Source of the DNA: Orobanche coerulescens
Taxonomy: Eukaryota; Streptophyta; Magnoliopsida; Lamiales; Orobanchaceae
DNA length: 64,000 nucleotides
Direction: 5' to 3'
Assembly (NCBI GenBank): GCA_033398695.1
Contig: CM065815.1
Coordinates: 103,382,501 to 103,446,500, forward strand
Positions within the stretch are counted from its first letter, which is position 1. The number at the start of each line of letters is the position of its first letter. A program made the translations under genes and the position numbers. The notes below the pieces were generated by a model, which was not told the origin of the DNA, made no database searches, and was given only the letters and a program-made list of their open reading frames with translations. Positions 36,586 through 48,379 of this stretch are shown piece by piece.

Positions 36586-38654
36586 TATAACACCCCCAAG
36601 ATATTCGAGGTATATTACAGCGTCGTGAATCCCTACATGGGACCCACCAGTCTAAACAACTATCATACTCATCGACTCGCGGAACCAACAAAATAACACC
36701 TCGTCATAAAGACGCAAAACAAAAATAATCCACCAGGTTCAACCGGTCAAACACAACACAATCATCCGACACAAACACAATAGACAACGATACAATCCGG
36801 ACAAACAAGAACTCCTAAGTACTCGAGTACTTCTATTAGTTTACAAACCCACAAATGGTAAAAAGATAGAAGACAATAAGACACCACTCGTGCACAATCA
36901 TCATGCACGGCCATCATCCGCATACTGGTCCAGCGCCCGTTCGTCTCGATGAACCTGACGTGAAATTCATACAATGAATTTCCCCAAAACGGGTCCCCAG
37001 AGGGGTCAGCAATTACGCTACTACAAATAACCAAATGAACAACTTACATCTTACACATATAGTTAAAGTATGCAATAATGAAACTTCGGTTGAAACACAC
37101 ATTTCCGGAAACGCCAATATCAAAACACATTTGTGAAATACACCACAATTAACCGTGGATCCACCCATCCGTGGAACCGACCCCATCGGATCTAACCCAT
37201 AGTGGTTAAAAGCAAGCTCGTGGATCCACCCCTCCGTGGACCCCTACCGAGACCCCGTAGGATCTAACCCATAGTGAGAATACACACACACACACACACA
37301 CAATTCTCATGCAATACTACTATGTTAAGATTGTAAGTTCATAAGGGTACTTGCCTCTATTAATAGACGGTGACACGCATGGGAAGGAAGAGTCAAACAC
37401 AACCGCGAGGAATCGTCGAAACCGAACCTAACGATTCGAAGAATACAATTACAACGATTCCTAGATGAATACGGAAAATGGAAAGCACCCAAAAACCCGC
37501 CTACGGTTCATGTATATTCGTACAAGAACAACAATGAGGGCGGACCACAACCAAACCCTCTCGATTACGCAAAAACCACGAAATATACCATGAATCCGTA
37601 GGGAAACCAAGAATACTAACAAGATTAATTATATTCATCATGAATTAATCAACAATACGGAACGAATCGAAGGAAAACCCGAAAACCCCCAATTTACCCA
37701 AAAGTAGGGTTCTTAGAAGATTTACCTTGGATTAGGATGATAGATTCGTGTTGATGTTGATATTATACACCAAGAACTCAAAGAAGATGATGGTTGAGAT
37801 GATTGGAGGAAGAAATCGCCCAAATCGCCAAAGCCGCGGGGGAAGGAGAAGAAATGAGAAAAGGCGTAAATCTGGGTCAACTCCCTGGTTTATATAGCCA
37901 GGGGGCGTTAGCGCGCGCTAATCCTCAAAAGTTAGCGTGCGCTAACGGGACAAAACTCCAGTCCAGAAAGTTAACACCTCAGTCCAGTCCTCAGAGTTCT
38001 ATACTGCTAGCGTACGCTACCCGAAGCGTAGCGTGCGCTAAGAGCCTCTCGGTAGCGTCCGCTATCAGCCATAGCGTGCGCTACCTGGACATCAGCCGAG
38101 TCCTGAAGTGAACTGCCCAGTACTCATATGACCCCGTTAGCGTGCGCTGCTGGACAGACGTAGCGTGTGCTAACAGCATCTCGGTAGCACGCGCTATCAG
38201 CCATAGCGTGCGCTACCTGGGCACCTGAGCGAGTCCAGGAGTAAACTGTCCAGTACTGGACTGACTCGCTAGCGTGTGCTACCAATCAAGCGTAGCGTGC
38301 GCTACTGAAGGATGCTTAGCGTGCGCTATACAATAATATTAGCGCGCGTTAGGCACAGGGTAACAACAGTTCTAAACGCCAAAACGCCAAAACACGACTG
38401 AAGCATCAAACGGAACAATGCAATGCGCATGATAACATACAATGGATTTACGGCAACCCCGAAACGGCGGTTCCAAACAACAATTACGAGAATCGGGTCA
38501 ATGAGCAACGGAGAAGTTAACAATTGCGGAATTGAGTAGAATAAATCCGAAAATAAGTATTCTCGAGATACACATACAGTCGCACACGAGCCACCAAGAC
38601 AAGAAAAGCACTACATCAAGAAAGTACTGGGGAAAGAAAAATGCGGATATTACA
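36586..38654 (-). repeat. Gypsy-B LTR2 (middle, mosaic LTR)
   Basis: 2069 bp, beginning TATAACACCCCC (terminal G to A). From 36586 to 37673 it matches LTR3 at sites that distinguish LTR3 from LTR1. From 37704 onward it matches LTR1, apart from some changes private to LTR1. Palindrome array 37919-38351. Confidence 0.95.
37919..38351 (-). promoter_or_regulatory. Palindrome array, Gypsy-B LTR2
   Basis: Same organisation as LTR1: a pair followed by quartets with 19-24 bp spacing, a short distance from the TATA box on the left. Site variants follow LTR1, not LTR3. Confidence 0.85.
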
Positions 38655-38689
38655 TTCTACCCCTCTAAAAATAAGTTTCGTCCCAAAAC

Positions 38690-41600
38690 TTAAGAAACAA
38701 ACAACTCGGGGTACCTAGCACGCATGCTATCCTCGGTTTCCCAAGTTGCCTCCTCGACACCATGTCTCGACCACTGCACCTTGACCAAAGGGATGGTCTT
38801 ATGCCTCAGTCGCTTCTCACGATGCTCCAAAATCTTCAAAGGACGCTCCTCAAAAGTAATATCCTCGGCGACATCAATCTCACCATAATCGATGACGTGA
38901 CTAGGATCCGGAACATATTTCCTCAGCTGGGAAACATGGAAAATACTATGAACGTGACTCAAGGCCGGAAGTAACGCCAAACGGTACGCAAATTCGCCTA
39001 CCCTCTCGAGAATCTCAAAGGGCCCAATAAATTTCGGGCTAAACTTTCTCTTCTTCCCGAAGCGGAAAACCCCCTTCGCCGGCGACACCTTTAGCAAAAT
39101 GTGGTCTCCCACCTCGAATTCCAAAGGTCGACGACGAACATCAGCATACGACTTCTGTCGACTCTGAGCAGTCAACATCCTCTCACGAATCAATTCCACC
39201 TTCTGCTTCATCTCCATAATGATATCCGGCTCGGTCCCAACCAAATCGGATGCCTCATTCCAACAAATCGGTGATCGACATCGTCGCCCGTAAAGCGCCT
39301 CATACGGTGCCATCCGAATCGACGCGTGCCAACTATTGTTGTACGTGAACTCGATCAATGGGAAATGCTCCTCCCAGTCACTGCTACAGTCGAGAGCACA
39401 AGCACGTAACATATCCTCAAGCGTCTGGATAGTGCGCTCTGACTACCCGTCCGACTGGGGATGAAAAGAAGGGCTCAGACGCAAACGAGTACCCAATGCC
39501 TTGTGCACTGCCTGCCAAAAGTGCAATACGAAACGACCATCCTGATCCGAAACAATAGACTTCGGAGTACCGTGAAGCCTCACAATCTGCGCGATAAACA
39601 CACGAGCCAACTTCTCCGGGCCCCAAGTGTCCTTGATGCCCAGAAAGTGTGCCGACTTGGTCAGACGATCAACAATCACCCAGACCATATTCATGCCCGA
39701 CCTCGATCTCGGAAAACTCGTAATGAAATACATCGAAATATCTTCCCATTTCCATTCCGGAACGGGAAGTGACTGCAATAACCCGGCCGGTCGCTGATGC
39801 TCGATTTTGACCTGCTGACAAGTTAAACATCTCGCTACAAACTATGCGACCTCCTCCTTCATATTATTCCACCAGAAATTCCTTCTCAGGTCCTTGTACA
39901 TCTTACTCGAACCAGGATGAACGGAGTAAGGTGTAGCATGGGCCTCGCGCAAAATACTTTGTCTCAACTCTGAGTCGTTCGGTACACAAATCCGACTCTG
40001 GAATCTCAAAACACCATCCTTGTGAATCACAAACTCGGGAGACTTTCCCTTAAGAACGTTCTCTCGGACTTGAGTAATCATCGGATCCTCCAACTGCTTC
40101 AGCTTAATTTCATCGATCAAAGATGACGAAATCTTTAAAGCACAAAGTTGCCCGACAGCTCCAGGCAACAAAACCTCAACATCCAACTCGATCAAAACCT
40201 GCTGAAGCTCAGATTGAGACGTAAGGATCTCAAGCGTTCGCAACGCAACTGGTTTCCGACTCAAGGCGTCGGCCACGACATTCGCCTTGCCCGGATGATA
40301 AAGGATTTCGAGGTCATAATCCTTAATCAGCTCTAACCACCTTCTCTGCCTCATATTCAGCTCTCGCTGAGTAAATATGTAGTTCAGACTTTTTATGATC
40401 GGTTAAAATCTGACATGCAGAGCCAAAAAGGTAGTGACGCCAAATATTGAGCGCAAAAAAAACTGCCGCTAATTCCAAATCGTGCGTAGGGTAGTTGAGC
40501 TCGTACGGCCTCAACTGTCTCGACGCATATGCAATGGTCTTGCCGTGCTGCATCAATACGCACCCAAGACCCTGACCCGAAGCATCACTATAAATAGCAA
40601 AACCCTCATTGCCACACGGCAACGCTAAAATCGGGGCTAAAGTCAAATGCCTCTTCAGCTCCTCAAAATTCGACTGCCTCTCGTCATTCCAGACGAACTT
40701 CTCGGACTTCTGGAGCAACTGTGTAAGTGGCCGAGCCAGTTTCGAGAAACCCTCGACGAACCTACGGTAGTAGCCGGCCAAACCCATGAAACTATGGATC
40801 TTCTTCACATTCTTGGGCGGTGTCCAATCCAACACTGCTTCAATCTTCTGCGGATCCACACGAACTCACTCGGCTGAAATCACATGACCTAGAAACATCA
40901 CTTCCTTCAGCCAGAACTCACATTTCGAGAACTTCGCATAGAGTTGCTCAGTCCTCAAAATGTCTAACACTACTCGCAAATGATGGGCATGCTCTTCCTC
41001 GTTCCTCGAATAAATAAGAATATCGTCAATGAAAACGACGACACACTTATCCAAATACTCGATAAAGACTTTGTTCATCAACTGCATGAACACCGCTGGC
41101 ACATTACCCGAAAGTCATAACTACAAACTCATAATGTCCGTATCTCGTCCGAAAAGCTATTTCCGGCACATTGGACTCCCACACACGGAGCTGATAGTAC
41201 CCCGATCTCAAATCAATCTTCGAGAATACCGCAGCACCCTGAAATTGATCGAACAAGTCATCAATCCTCGGCAAAGGATACTTGTTCTTGATGGTCACCT
41301 TGTTTAGTTCACGATAGTCGATACACAAACGCAGTGAACCATCCTTCTTCCGCACAAACAGGACCGGTGCACCCCAAGGGGAAGCGCTCGGTCGAACATA
41401 CCCCGACTCAAGAAGCTCATTCAACTGCTTCTTCAACCCAGCCATCTCTGAAGGTGCCATGCGATACGGCGCCTTCAAAATCGGAGCCGCGTCCAGCTCT
41501 AACTCTATAGCAAACTCGACCTCATGATCCGGTGACAATCCCAGTAACTCGTCAGGAAATACGTCAGGAAACTCACTAACGACTGGAATCGACAAAAGCT

Positions 41601-43324
41601 CGACTCCACCATCCTCCACCTTCAAGGCATAGCACCAATAACTGGTACACCCCTTTCGCAGGAGTCTCATCGCCTTCAAGGCATTAATAACGAACTTCTG
41701 GTTTCCCCTCTTTCGCCTTGCGAAAGAGTGCTCGGTGCCATCATCAGCTAACATAGTGATGATTCTCATGCGGTAGTTCATGATTGCACCATGCCGCTCG
41801 AGCCAATCATCCCCAAGAATTAAATCCTCACCCTCAATACCCACGACAATAAGATCTGAGAGCCAAGCCCTCTCGTAAATAATCACAGCACAATCTCGGA
41901 TCTCCCGATCACTAACGATCCTATCCTCGCTAGGACGTTTAACGATGAAAGGCTCGCAGGGCGACAAACAATCAAAACCCAGACGACGCACACATTCCAA
42001 AGAGACAAATGAATGCGTATCACCGGAATCGAAAAGCACACTGACAGGATGAGAATGAATGTGAACAGTACCTGTGGCAACGGTAGTGGCCAGATCATCA
42101 GCCCTCCTCATATCGTAAACTCGTGGATGGGCGGAGCCGACACTAGAAGCTCCCCCTCTGGCGGTCTGACCCCGACCTCTCCCTCGACTGGCACTCGGTG
42201 GGGACTGAGAATCAAACGATCCTTGATTCATGCTTGGTTTCCTGGGCGTTGGAATGGAAGCCTGGGCACCAAGAATTCTCTCTCTCTCGGCACAGAAAGC
42301 AGCCTTGTGGCCTGGCTGGCCACACCGATTACACGTCAACAAAGGGCTCGGATAATTATGACTGATGTGGCCGGGCTGGCCACAGTTAAAACACTTCACC
42401 TCCCGAGAAGGGGCACCGGCGACCGCTGGGAACCTCGATAGAGCAGTGGGCCACCACCAGCGGAAAAGTTAGCAGACTGGAATTTATGCTGACCCCCACA
42501 TTTGTGGCCCGAAAAATTCCCGACGGACTTCTGCTTCTTGCTCTCGCGGGCCGCCTCACTAGCCGTCATAGACATATCATAAGCAAGGGCCCTACTCTGA
42601 TAATCCTTCAAGGTAGTGCAGACGAGCCGGACATGTAGTCACGAATCGACAATTTCATCCGCCTGGAAAAGTGAAAAATTTTGTCGCTCTCCTCGATAAC
42701 TTGGGTCTTGACGTAGCCCAACTCTTTGTTGAAATTGGCAACAGCTTGAGAAACAGGAATATCCCGAGGCTGAGCATCATAAAAGGCATGAACTCGAGCT
42801 TGTCTAACTGGCCACGGGCAATATTTGGTCTCCATTAGGTCCTTGAATTCCGCCCACGAAGCAACGTGGTCCTTAGGCCCAACAGCCTCCCACCAGTCAG
42901 TAGCGTCCCCAGTGAGAAAGTACTAGGCAATAGGGACCTTGCGGTCCTCGGGACAGTTGGTGGCAACAAAGACTTTAGATATCTCCTTGATCCACCCTTC
43001 CCAACCGATCGGGTCTGATGCTCCCGAAAACTGAGGAGGATGCATCTTGATGACATCTTGAAGCCAACGGTCTGCTCTGCCCCGATTAGCATGTGCCGGA
43101 TTAGGGTTATGAACCACCTGAGCTATAGCCGCCATCTGGTTCACCATTTGCTGCATGACAGCCGCAATTCCAAGGTCGGCGCCATCTTGGGAAGAAGCAT
43201 GGCTATGATGGTCACCAGTGCTGCTGGCTCCTTAAGAATGCGACGTGGCCGCCCCACCGGCTGCCCCACGTCCCCGGCCGCGTCCACGGCCACGACTACG
43301 ACCACGGCCTCTTCCAGCATCCAT
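38690..43324 (-). pseudogene. Gypsy-B right unit gag-pol
   Basis: Near-copy of the left unit. Start ATG at 43324, early stop near 43231, gag in pieces (43156-42396), knuckles and protease in the long open stretch 42399-41104, which also includes RT up to the MTFG break. FIDD at 41022-41033. RNase H carries the same extra-A frameshift near 40393. Integrase has the same Asp-to-Tyr change (39728-39730) and the same internal stop. The tail ends at 38690. It preserves the linker and RT start ([15 protein letters not shown]) that are garbled in the left unit. Its own garbled spot lies at about 42415-42450 in gag. The shared lesions show that mutation preceded duplication. Confidence 0.93.
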
Positions 43325-43564
43325 ACTGATGTTAAAGAAGTAGCAAAGGCCATACGATGGTAACTACGTGAGGAAAAGCAACCACAATCAAGAATCGAAG
43401 GTGTGATGCAAGGAAACAAAGAACGGAGTAAGGAAAAACTTACGGGCACCGGTACCATCGGAATCATGGCAGCGTGATGATGATGTGCAAAATGACACAC
43501 AACAAGACCCAATAACGGACAAGCCTAGGTATCCATAAACCTAGCGCTCTCTGATACCATTTTC

Positions 43565-45623
43565 TATAACACCCCCAAGATATTCGAGGTATATTACAGC
43601 GTCGTGAATCCCTACATGGGACCCACCAGTCTAAACAACTATCATACTCATCGACTCGCGGAACCAACAAAATAACACCTCGTCATAAAGACGCAAAACA
43701 AAAATAATCCACCAGGTTCAACCGGTCAAACACAACACAATCATCCGACACAAACACAATAGACAACGATACAATCCGGACAAACAAGAACTCCTAAGTA
43801 CTCGAGTACTTCTATTAGTTTACAAACCCACAAATAGTAAAAAGATAGAAGACAATAAGACACCACTCGTGCACAATCATCATGCACGGCCATCATCCGC
43901 ATACTGGTCCAGCGCCCGTTCGTCTCGATGAACCTGACGTGAAATTCATACAATGAATTTCCCCAAAACGGGTCCCCAGAGGGGTCAGCAATTACGCTAC
44001 TACAAGTAACCAAATGAACAACTTACATCTTACACATATAGTTAAAGTATGCAATAATGAAACTTCGGTTGAAACACACATTTCCGGAAACGCCAATATC
44101 AAAACACATTTGTGAAATACACCACAATTAACCGTGGATCCACCCATCCGTGGAACCGACCCCATCGGATCTAACCCATAGTGGTTAAAAGCAAGCTCGT
44201 GGATCCACCCCTCCGTGGACCCCTACCGAGACCCCGTAGGATCTAACCCATAGTGAGAATACACACACACACACACACAATTCTCATGCAATACTACTAT
44301 GTTAAGATTGTAAGTTCATAAGGGTACTTGCCTCTATTAATAGACGGTGACACGCATGGGAAGGAAGAGTCAAACACAACCGCGAGGAATCGTCGAAACC
44401 GAACCTAACGATTCGAAGAATACAATTACAACGATTCCTAGATGAATACGGAAAATGGAAAGCACCCAAAAACCCGCCTACGGTTCATGTATATTCGTAC
44501 AAGAACAACAATGAGGGCGGACCACAACCAAACCCTCTCGATTACGCAAAAACCACGAAATATATCATGAATCCGTAGGGAAACCAAGAATACTAACAAG
44601 ATTAATTATATTCATCATGAATTAATCAACAATACGGAACGAATCGAAGGAAAACCCGAAAACCCCCAATTTACCCAAAAATAGGGTTCTAAGAAGATTT
44701 ACCTTGGATTAGGATGATAGATTCGTGTTGATGTTGATATTATACACCAAGAACTCAAAGAAGATGATGGTTGAGATGATTGGAGGAAGAAATCGCCCAA
44801 ATCGCCAAAGCCGCGGGGGAAGGAGAAGAAATGAGAAAAGGCGTAAATCTGGGTCAACTCCCTGGTTTATATAGATAGGGGGCGTTAGCGCGCGCTAATC
44901 CTCAAAAGTTAGCGTGCGCTAACGGGACAAAACTCCAGTCCAGAAAGTTAACACCTCAGTCCAGTCCCCAGAGTTCTAGACCGCTCGCGTACGCTACCCG
45001 AAACGTAGCGTGTGCTAATAGCCTCTCGTTAGCGCGCACTATCAGCCATAGCGTGCGCTACCTGGACATCAGCCGAGTCCAGAAGTGAACTGCCCAGTAC
45101 TCATCTGACCCCGTTAGCATGCACTACCGGATAGATGTAGCGTGTGCTAACAGCGTCTCGGTAGCGCGCGCTATCAGCCATAGCGTGCGCTACCTGGGCA
45201 CCTGACCGAGTCTAGGAGTAAACTGTCTAGTAATGGACTGACTCGCTAGCGCGCGCTACCAATCAAGCGTAGCGTGCGCTACTGAAGGATACTTAGCGTG
45301 CGCTATACAATAATATTAGCGCGCGTTAGGCACAGGGTAACAACGGTTCTAAATGCCAAAACACATCTGAAGCATCAAACGGAACAACGCAATGTGCATG
45401 ATAACATATAATGGATTTACGGAAACCCCGAAACAGCGGTTCCGAACAACAATTATGAGAATCGGGTCAATGAGCAACAGAGAAGTTAACAATTGCAAAA
45501 TTGAGTAGAATAAATCCGAAAATAAGTATTCTCGAGATACACATACAGTCGCACACGAGCCACCAATACAAGAAAAGCACTACATCAAGAAAGTACTGGG
45601 AAAAGAAAAATGCGGATATTACA
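43565..45623 (-). repeat. Gypsy-B LTR3 (outer 5' LTR)
   Basis: 2059 bp, beginning TATAACACCCCC like LTR2 and ending ATTACA before the CTGAT duplication. Its TATA-side and array half differ from LTR1 and LTR2 at many positions. Primer site at 43546-43559. Confidence 0.95.
44886..45328 (-). promoter_or_regulatory. Palindrome array, Gypsy-B LTR3
   Basis: Same site order and spacing as LTR1. Several sites here are the fully self-complementary TAGCGCGCGCTA where LTR1 has TAGCGTGTGCTA or TAGCACGCGCTA; others are decayed. Confidence 0.85.
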
Positions 45624-46511
45624 CTGATACCCACCAGACTTACCTCCCAAAAACTGACCGGAGGTCTTCTGTTTCTTACCCTCGGTTGCTGCCTCTGTCG
45701 CAGAAAATGACATCTCATAATCCATCGCTTTGTTCTAGTAATCCTTCAAAGTTGTACACCCGAGACCAGACGTGTAGTGACGAACCCTCGGCTTCATCCA
45801 CATGTCAAAGTGGTGGATCTTATCTAGCTCATGTCGGACTTGATTTCTCACATAATGAAGCTGCTGATTGTAGTCCTTGATCGCCTGTGAAATAGGAACA
45901 TCCTGTCTTTTTGCCTCAAATAAGTCTCGAATCCTCCCCTATTTTACCGGCCACGGACAATATTCATCCTCCATCAACTCTCAGAACTCTTCCGACGTGG
46001 CTGCCCGGTCACGTAGTTTCACTTCTTGCCATCACGTTGCTGCCTCCTTGGTGAGGAAGTACTGAGCTATAGGTACCTTCCTCTCCTCGGAGTAGTTAGC
46101 CGCCTCGAATACCTTCTCCATCTCGAATAACCAACTCTCCTAACCAGAAGGGTCGGAAGTACCATCGAACTACGGGGGACGCATACGGATCACGTCCTGA
46201 AGTAGCTTATCAGTGCCGGAACTAGTAGGCGGAACCGGGTTAGCATTAGCGTGGTTGACCAGAATGGCCTGAGTCAGTAATGTCATCTGATTTGCCACTT
46301 GCTGGAGAATGTTCGCTACTCCAACGTTATCATGAGCATTACCGTAATTAGCAGACTAATCCTGCTGGCCCTCGATGCTAAGCGGGACACTGTTCGACAA
46401 AGAAGGTGTTGCCGAACCAGCCCCTGAGCTTTCGGACATGGCCGCCCCACCGGCTGCGCCACGTCCCCTACCGCATCCACGACCGCGTCCGCTTCCTCTA
46501 CCGGCAGGCAT
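45624..46511 (-). pseudogene. Gypsy-A gag (N-terminal and core)
   Basis: Starts at ATG 46511 with a Gly-Arg-rich run. The single frame can be followed to the Gypsy-B insertion through gag-core motifs (YFLTKEAAT, DEYCPWPV, DVPISQAIKDYNQQL), interrupted by at least seven stops. Most stops replace Trp, Gln or Arg codons, as expected from C-to-T decay. The zinc knuckles lie beyond the insertion at about 29490-29395. Capsid protein function is lost. Confidence 0.9.
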
Positions 46512-46733
46512 TCTGAAGAAGTAACGTGTAAGTACAATTCAAACGCAAAACACAACATGATACTAAGAAAGGAACATAACAGGGTAACATAACAAATCAA
46601 GTTAGGAAAACTTACGAGCATCGGTGTACTGAGATGATGGCGTAGTAGTGATACTGTTCAAAAACGACACTAAACTAGACCCAAATAACCGACAGCCTAG
46701 GTATCCATAAACCTAAGCTCCGATACCATAATC
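46512..46733 (-). other. Gypsy-A leader with primer-binding site
   Basis: The primer site at 46717-46728 (minus TGGTATCGGAGC) has one mismatch to the iMet complement. It is followed by a CCTAGGTATCCATAAACCTA hairpin-like segment (about 46696-46715), also present in B and C. Confidence 0.8.
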
Positions 46734-48226
46734 TGTAACACCCCCAAGACGATCAGGGCATATTACAGCGCCGTGGACCCCACCCCTTGGAGTCCACCAG
46801 GCTAACACACAAACTTGACAAGACAAAAGTGATATATGTCATCATCAAACATACAATTTCTCAATCCAAGACATTCAAAACAAAAGACTGAACTCAACAA
46901 TACCATTCAATATCAAATCCACCCCAAAACGGGTACATGAGAATAATAAATCCAAAGAAGGAAGTACTCGAGTACTTAAGCAAATGACATAATAAATAAA
47001 TTTAAAAGACTTGACACGCAGCAAATGACCACTAAACAGAATCACTCTTGCCCATCATCCTCGTACTGAACGCATGCTCGTTTGACTCTAAGGCTTGTAC
47101 CTGAAATACAAAAGCATTTCCCCCATTTAAGGGGTGAGCGATAACTGCTAGTGCAAGTACAATCCATTTGAACTACCATTCTAATCAGATGAAAAATACG
47201 CCAAAATCATTTTAGAAAACATTTATATTCTCGAATATTATGGTGCACGAGAACAAAACACATTTCTTTAACAAAACATTTCAAAGGTTAACCGTTGGTA
47301 CGAGACTCACGGCCACCATACCCCGCAGAGGCCCCGAGTTTAACATGAAAATTCCCAGAAAACCCCCAAAATTGATGAAGTTAGGGTTCTAGATGAAAAT
47401 ACCTTGAATTCGGACGGAGGAAGATGATTACGTTGGTGATGATATACTCCTTCGATCTCACGGTGATGAAGGATGAAGAATACACAGATTGAAAGTGGTG
47501 GAAATCGCCCTGGAGGTTTACCTCGCGTCGCCCGACCAAAAAAAACGAAGGAAGGAAGTGAAATGAGGTTCTGACCTCTGCCTGCTGTTTTAAAACAGCG
47601 GGTTGTTACGGCCGTAATAGGGTGATACTTACGACCGTAACATGGCCAACTTACGGCCGTAACTGCTGGGTGTTACGACCGTAACACCCTTCTGTGAAAC
47701 TGTTGTCCAAACTGTTCCGAACGACCCCAAAACCCGAACCTGCTAATGAACCAAAAATATGGTTACGAAGTATTCCCGATGACGAATCTAAGCGCTAAAA
47801 TGAAAAATAATTCCGACTTCCTGAAGGTTCGGAATTCGGCGACAGAAGTAAATTTCCCTTAAGTTATTGGAAATTACAAAACGGCTCAAATGTTCGAAAA
47901 TCACGATACGACGTCGGATTAACAAACCGAAACTTACAACCATACGAACTCATGTAAACAAAGGAACAACGAACAACTCAACCATACGAACTCATGTAAA
48001 CAAAGGAACAATGAAATCGAACGAGTTTTACGAGAATCGAACGTACATATGACAAGATCATAGCATAAGGCAAAAAATCACGTAAAAACACATCCGAAAC
48101 TCCACTAAATGGAAAAACACCAAGAACAAAATAGATTCAAAACGTCGATACGGTTACAAGCGAGTTAATAAAAATAGACATGCGACAAATAGAAATTGCT
48201 AAAAGTGGAAAGGTACGGATATTACA
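46734..48226 (-). repeat. Gypsy-A 5' LTR, internally deleted
   Basis: 1493 bp. It lacks the segment equivalent to 17793-18266 of the other LTR, with a CG overlap at the join near 47338. It retains the palindrome quartet (47606-47684) in better condition than the left LTR. Confidence 0.93.
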
Positions 48227-48379
48227 CAACATGCTTTCCTCAACATCCAAGTTAAGCAAGTGAAGTCTGAGGAGAATGTTGTTGATTTATTTAATAAATC
48301 ATTGCCCAAGGCTGTATTTGAAAAACATGTGAGAAACATCAAAATATGTAGGATCTCCGAACTCCCAAGATCGAAGTAA
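48227..48379 (+). pseudogene. Copia-2 RNase H C-terminus
   Basis: Opens with the CAACA duplicate of the target and continues the frame cut at 17201. NIQVKQVKSEENVVDLFNKS followed by LPKAVFEKHV is the usual end of copia RNase H. A stop occurs at about 48377. This proves that 12608-17201 and 48227 onward were one element before Gypsy-A arrived. Confidence 0.88.

Larger units (their letters stand above)
29610..45623 (-). mobile_element. Gypsy-B tandem: LTR-internal-LTR-internal-LTR
   Basis: Three LTRs (29610-31677, 36586-38654, 43565-45623) alternate with two nearly identical internal regions of about 4.9 kb. One target duplication CTGAT flanks the whole array (29605-29609 and 45624-45628) inside Gypsy-A gag, and none flanks the inner units, so a single insertion later became a tandem. 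Both internal copies share the same stops and frameshifts, so the element was already dead when duplicated. Chromovirus of the same clade as A, C and E. Confidence 0.95.
17202..48226 (-). mobile_element. Gypsy-A: Ty3/gypsy chromovirus (Tekay/Del-like) hosting two later gypsy insertions
   Basis: LTRs at 17202-19132 and 46734-48226, with perfect 5-bp target duplication CAACA (17197-17201 and 48227-48231) inside Copia-2 RNase H. Internal order on the minus strand is gag, protease, RT, RNase H, integrase and chromodomain-like C-terminus, as in chromoviruses. The primer site at 46717-46728 matches iMet tRNA. Without nested B and C the element is about 8.4 kb. Gag alone has many stops, so it is the oldest of the gypsy units here. 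Confidence 0.96.

Noticed and set aside
43565..45623. Two independent Gypsy-B insertions side by side
   Set aside because: No target duplication flanks the inner LTR, the middle LTR is shared and mosaic, and the outer CTGAT pair matches.
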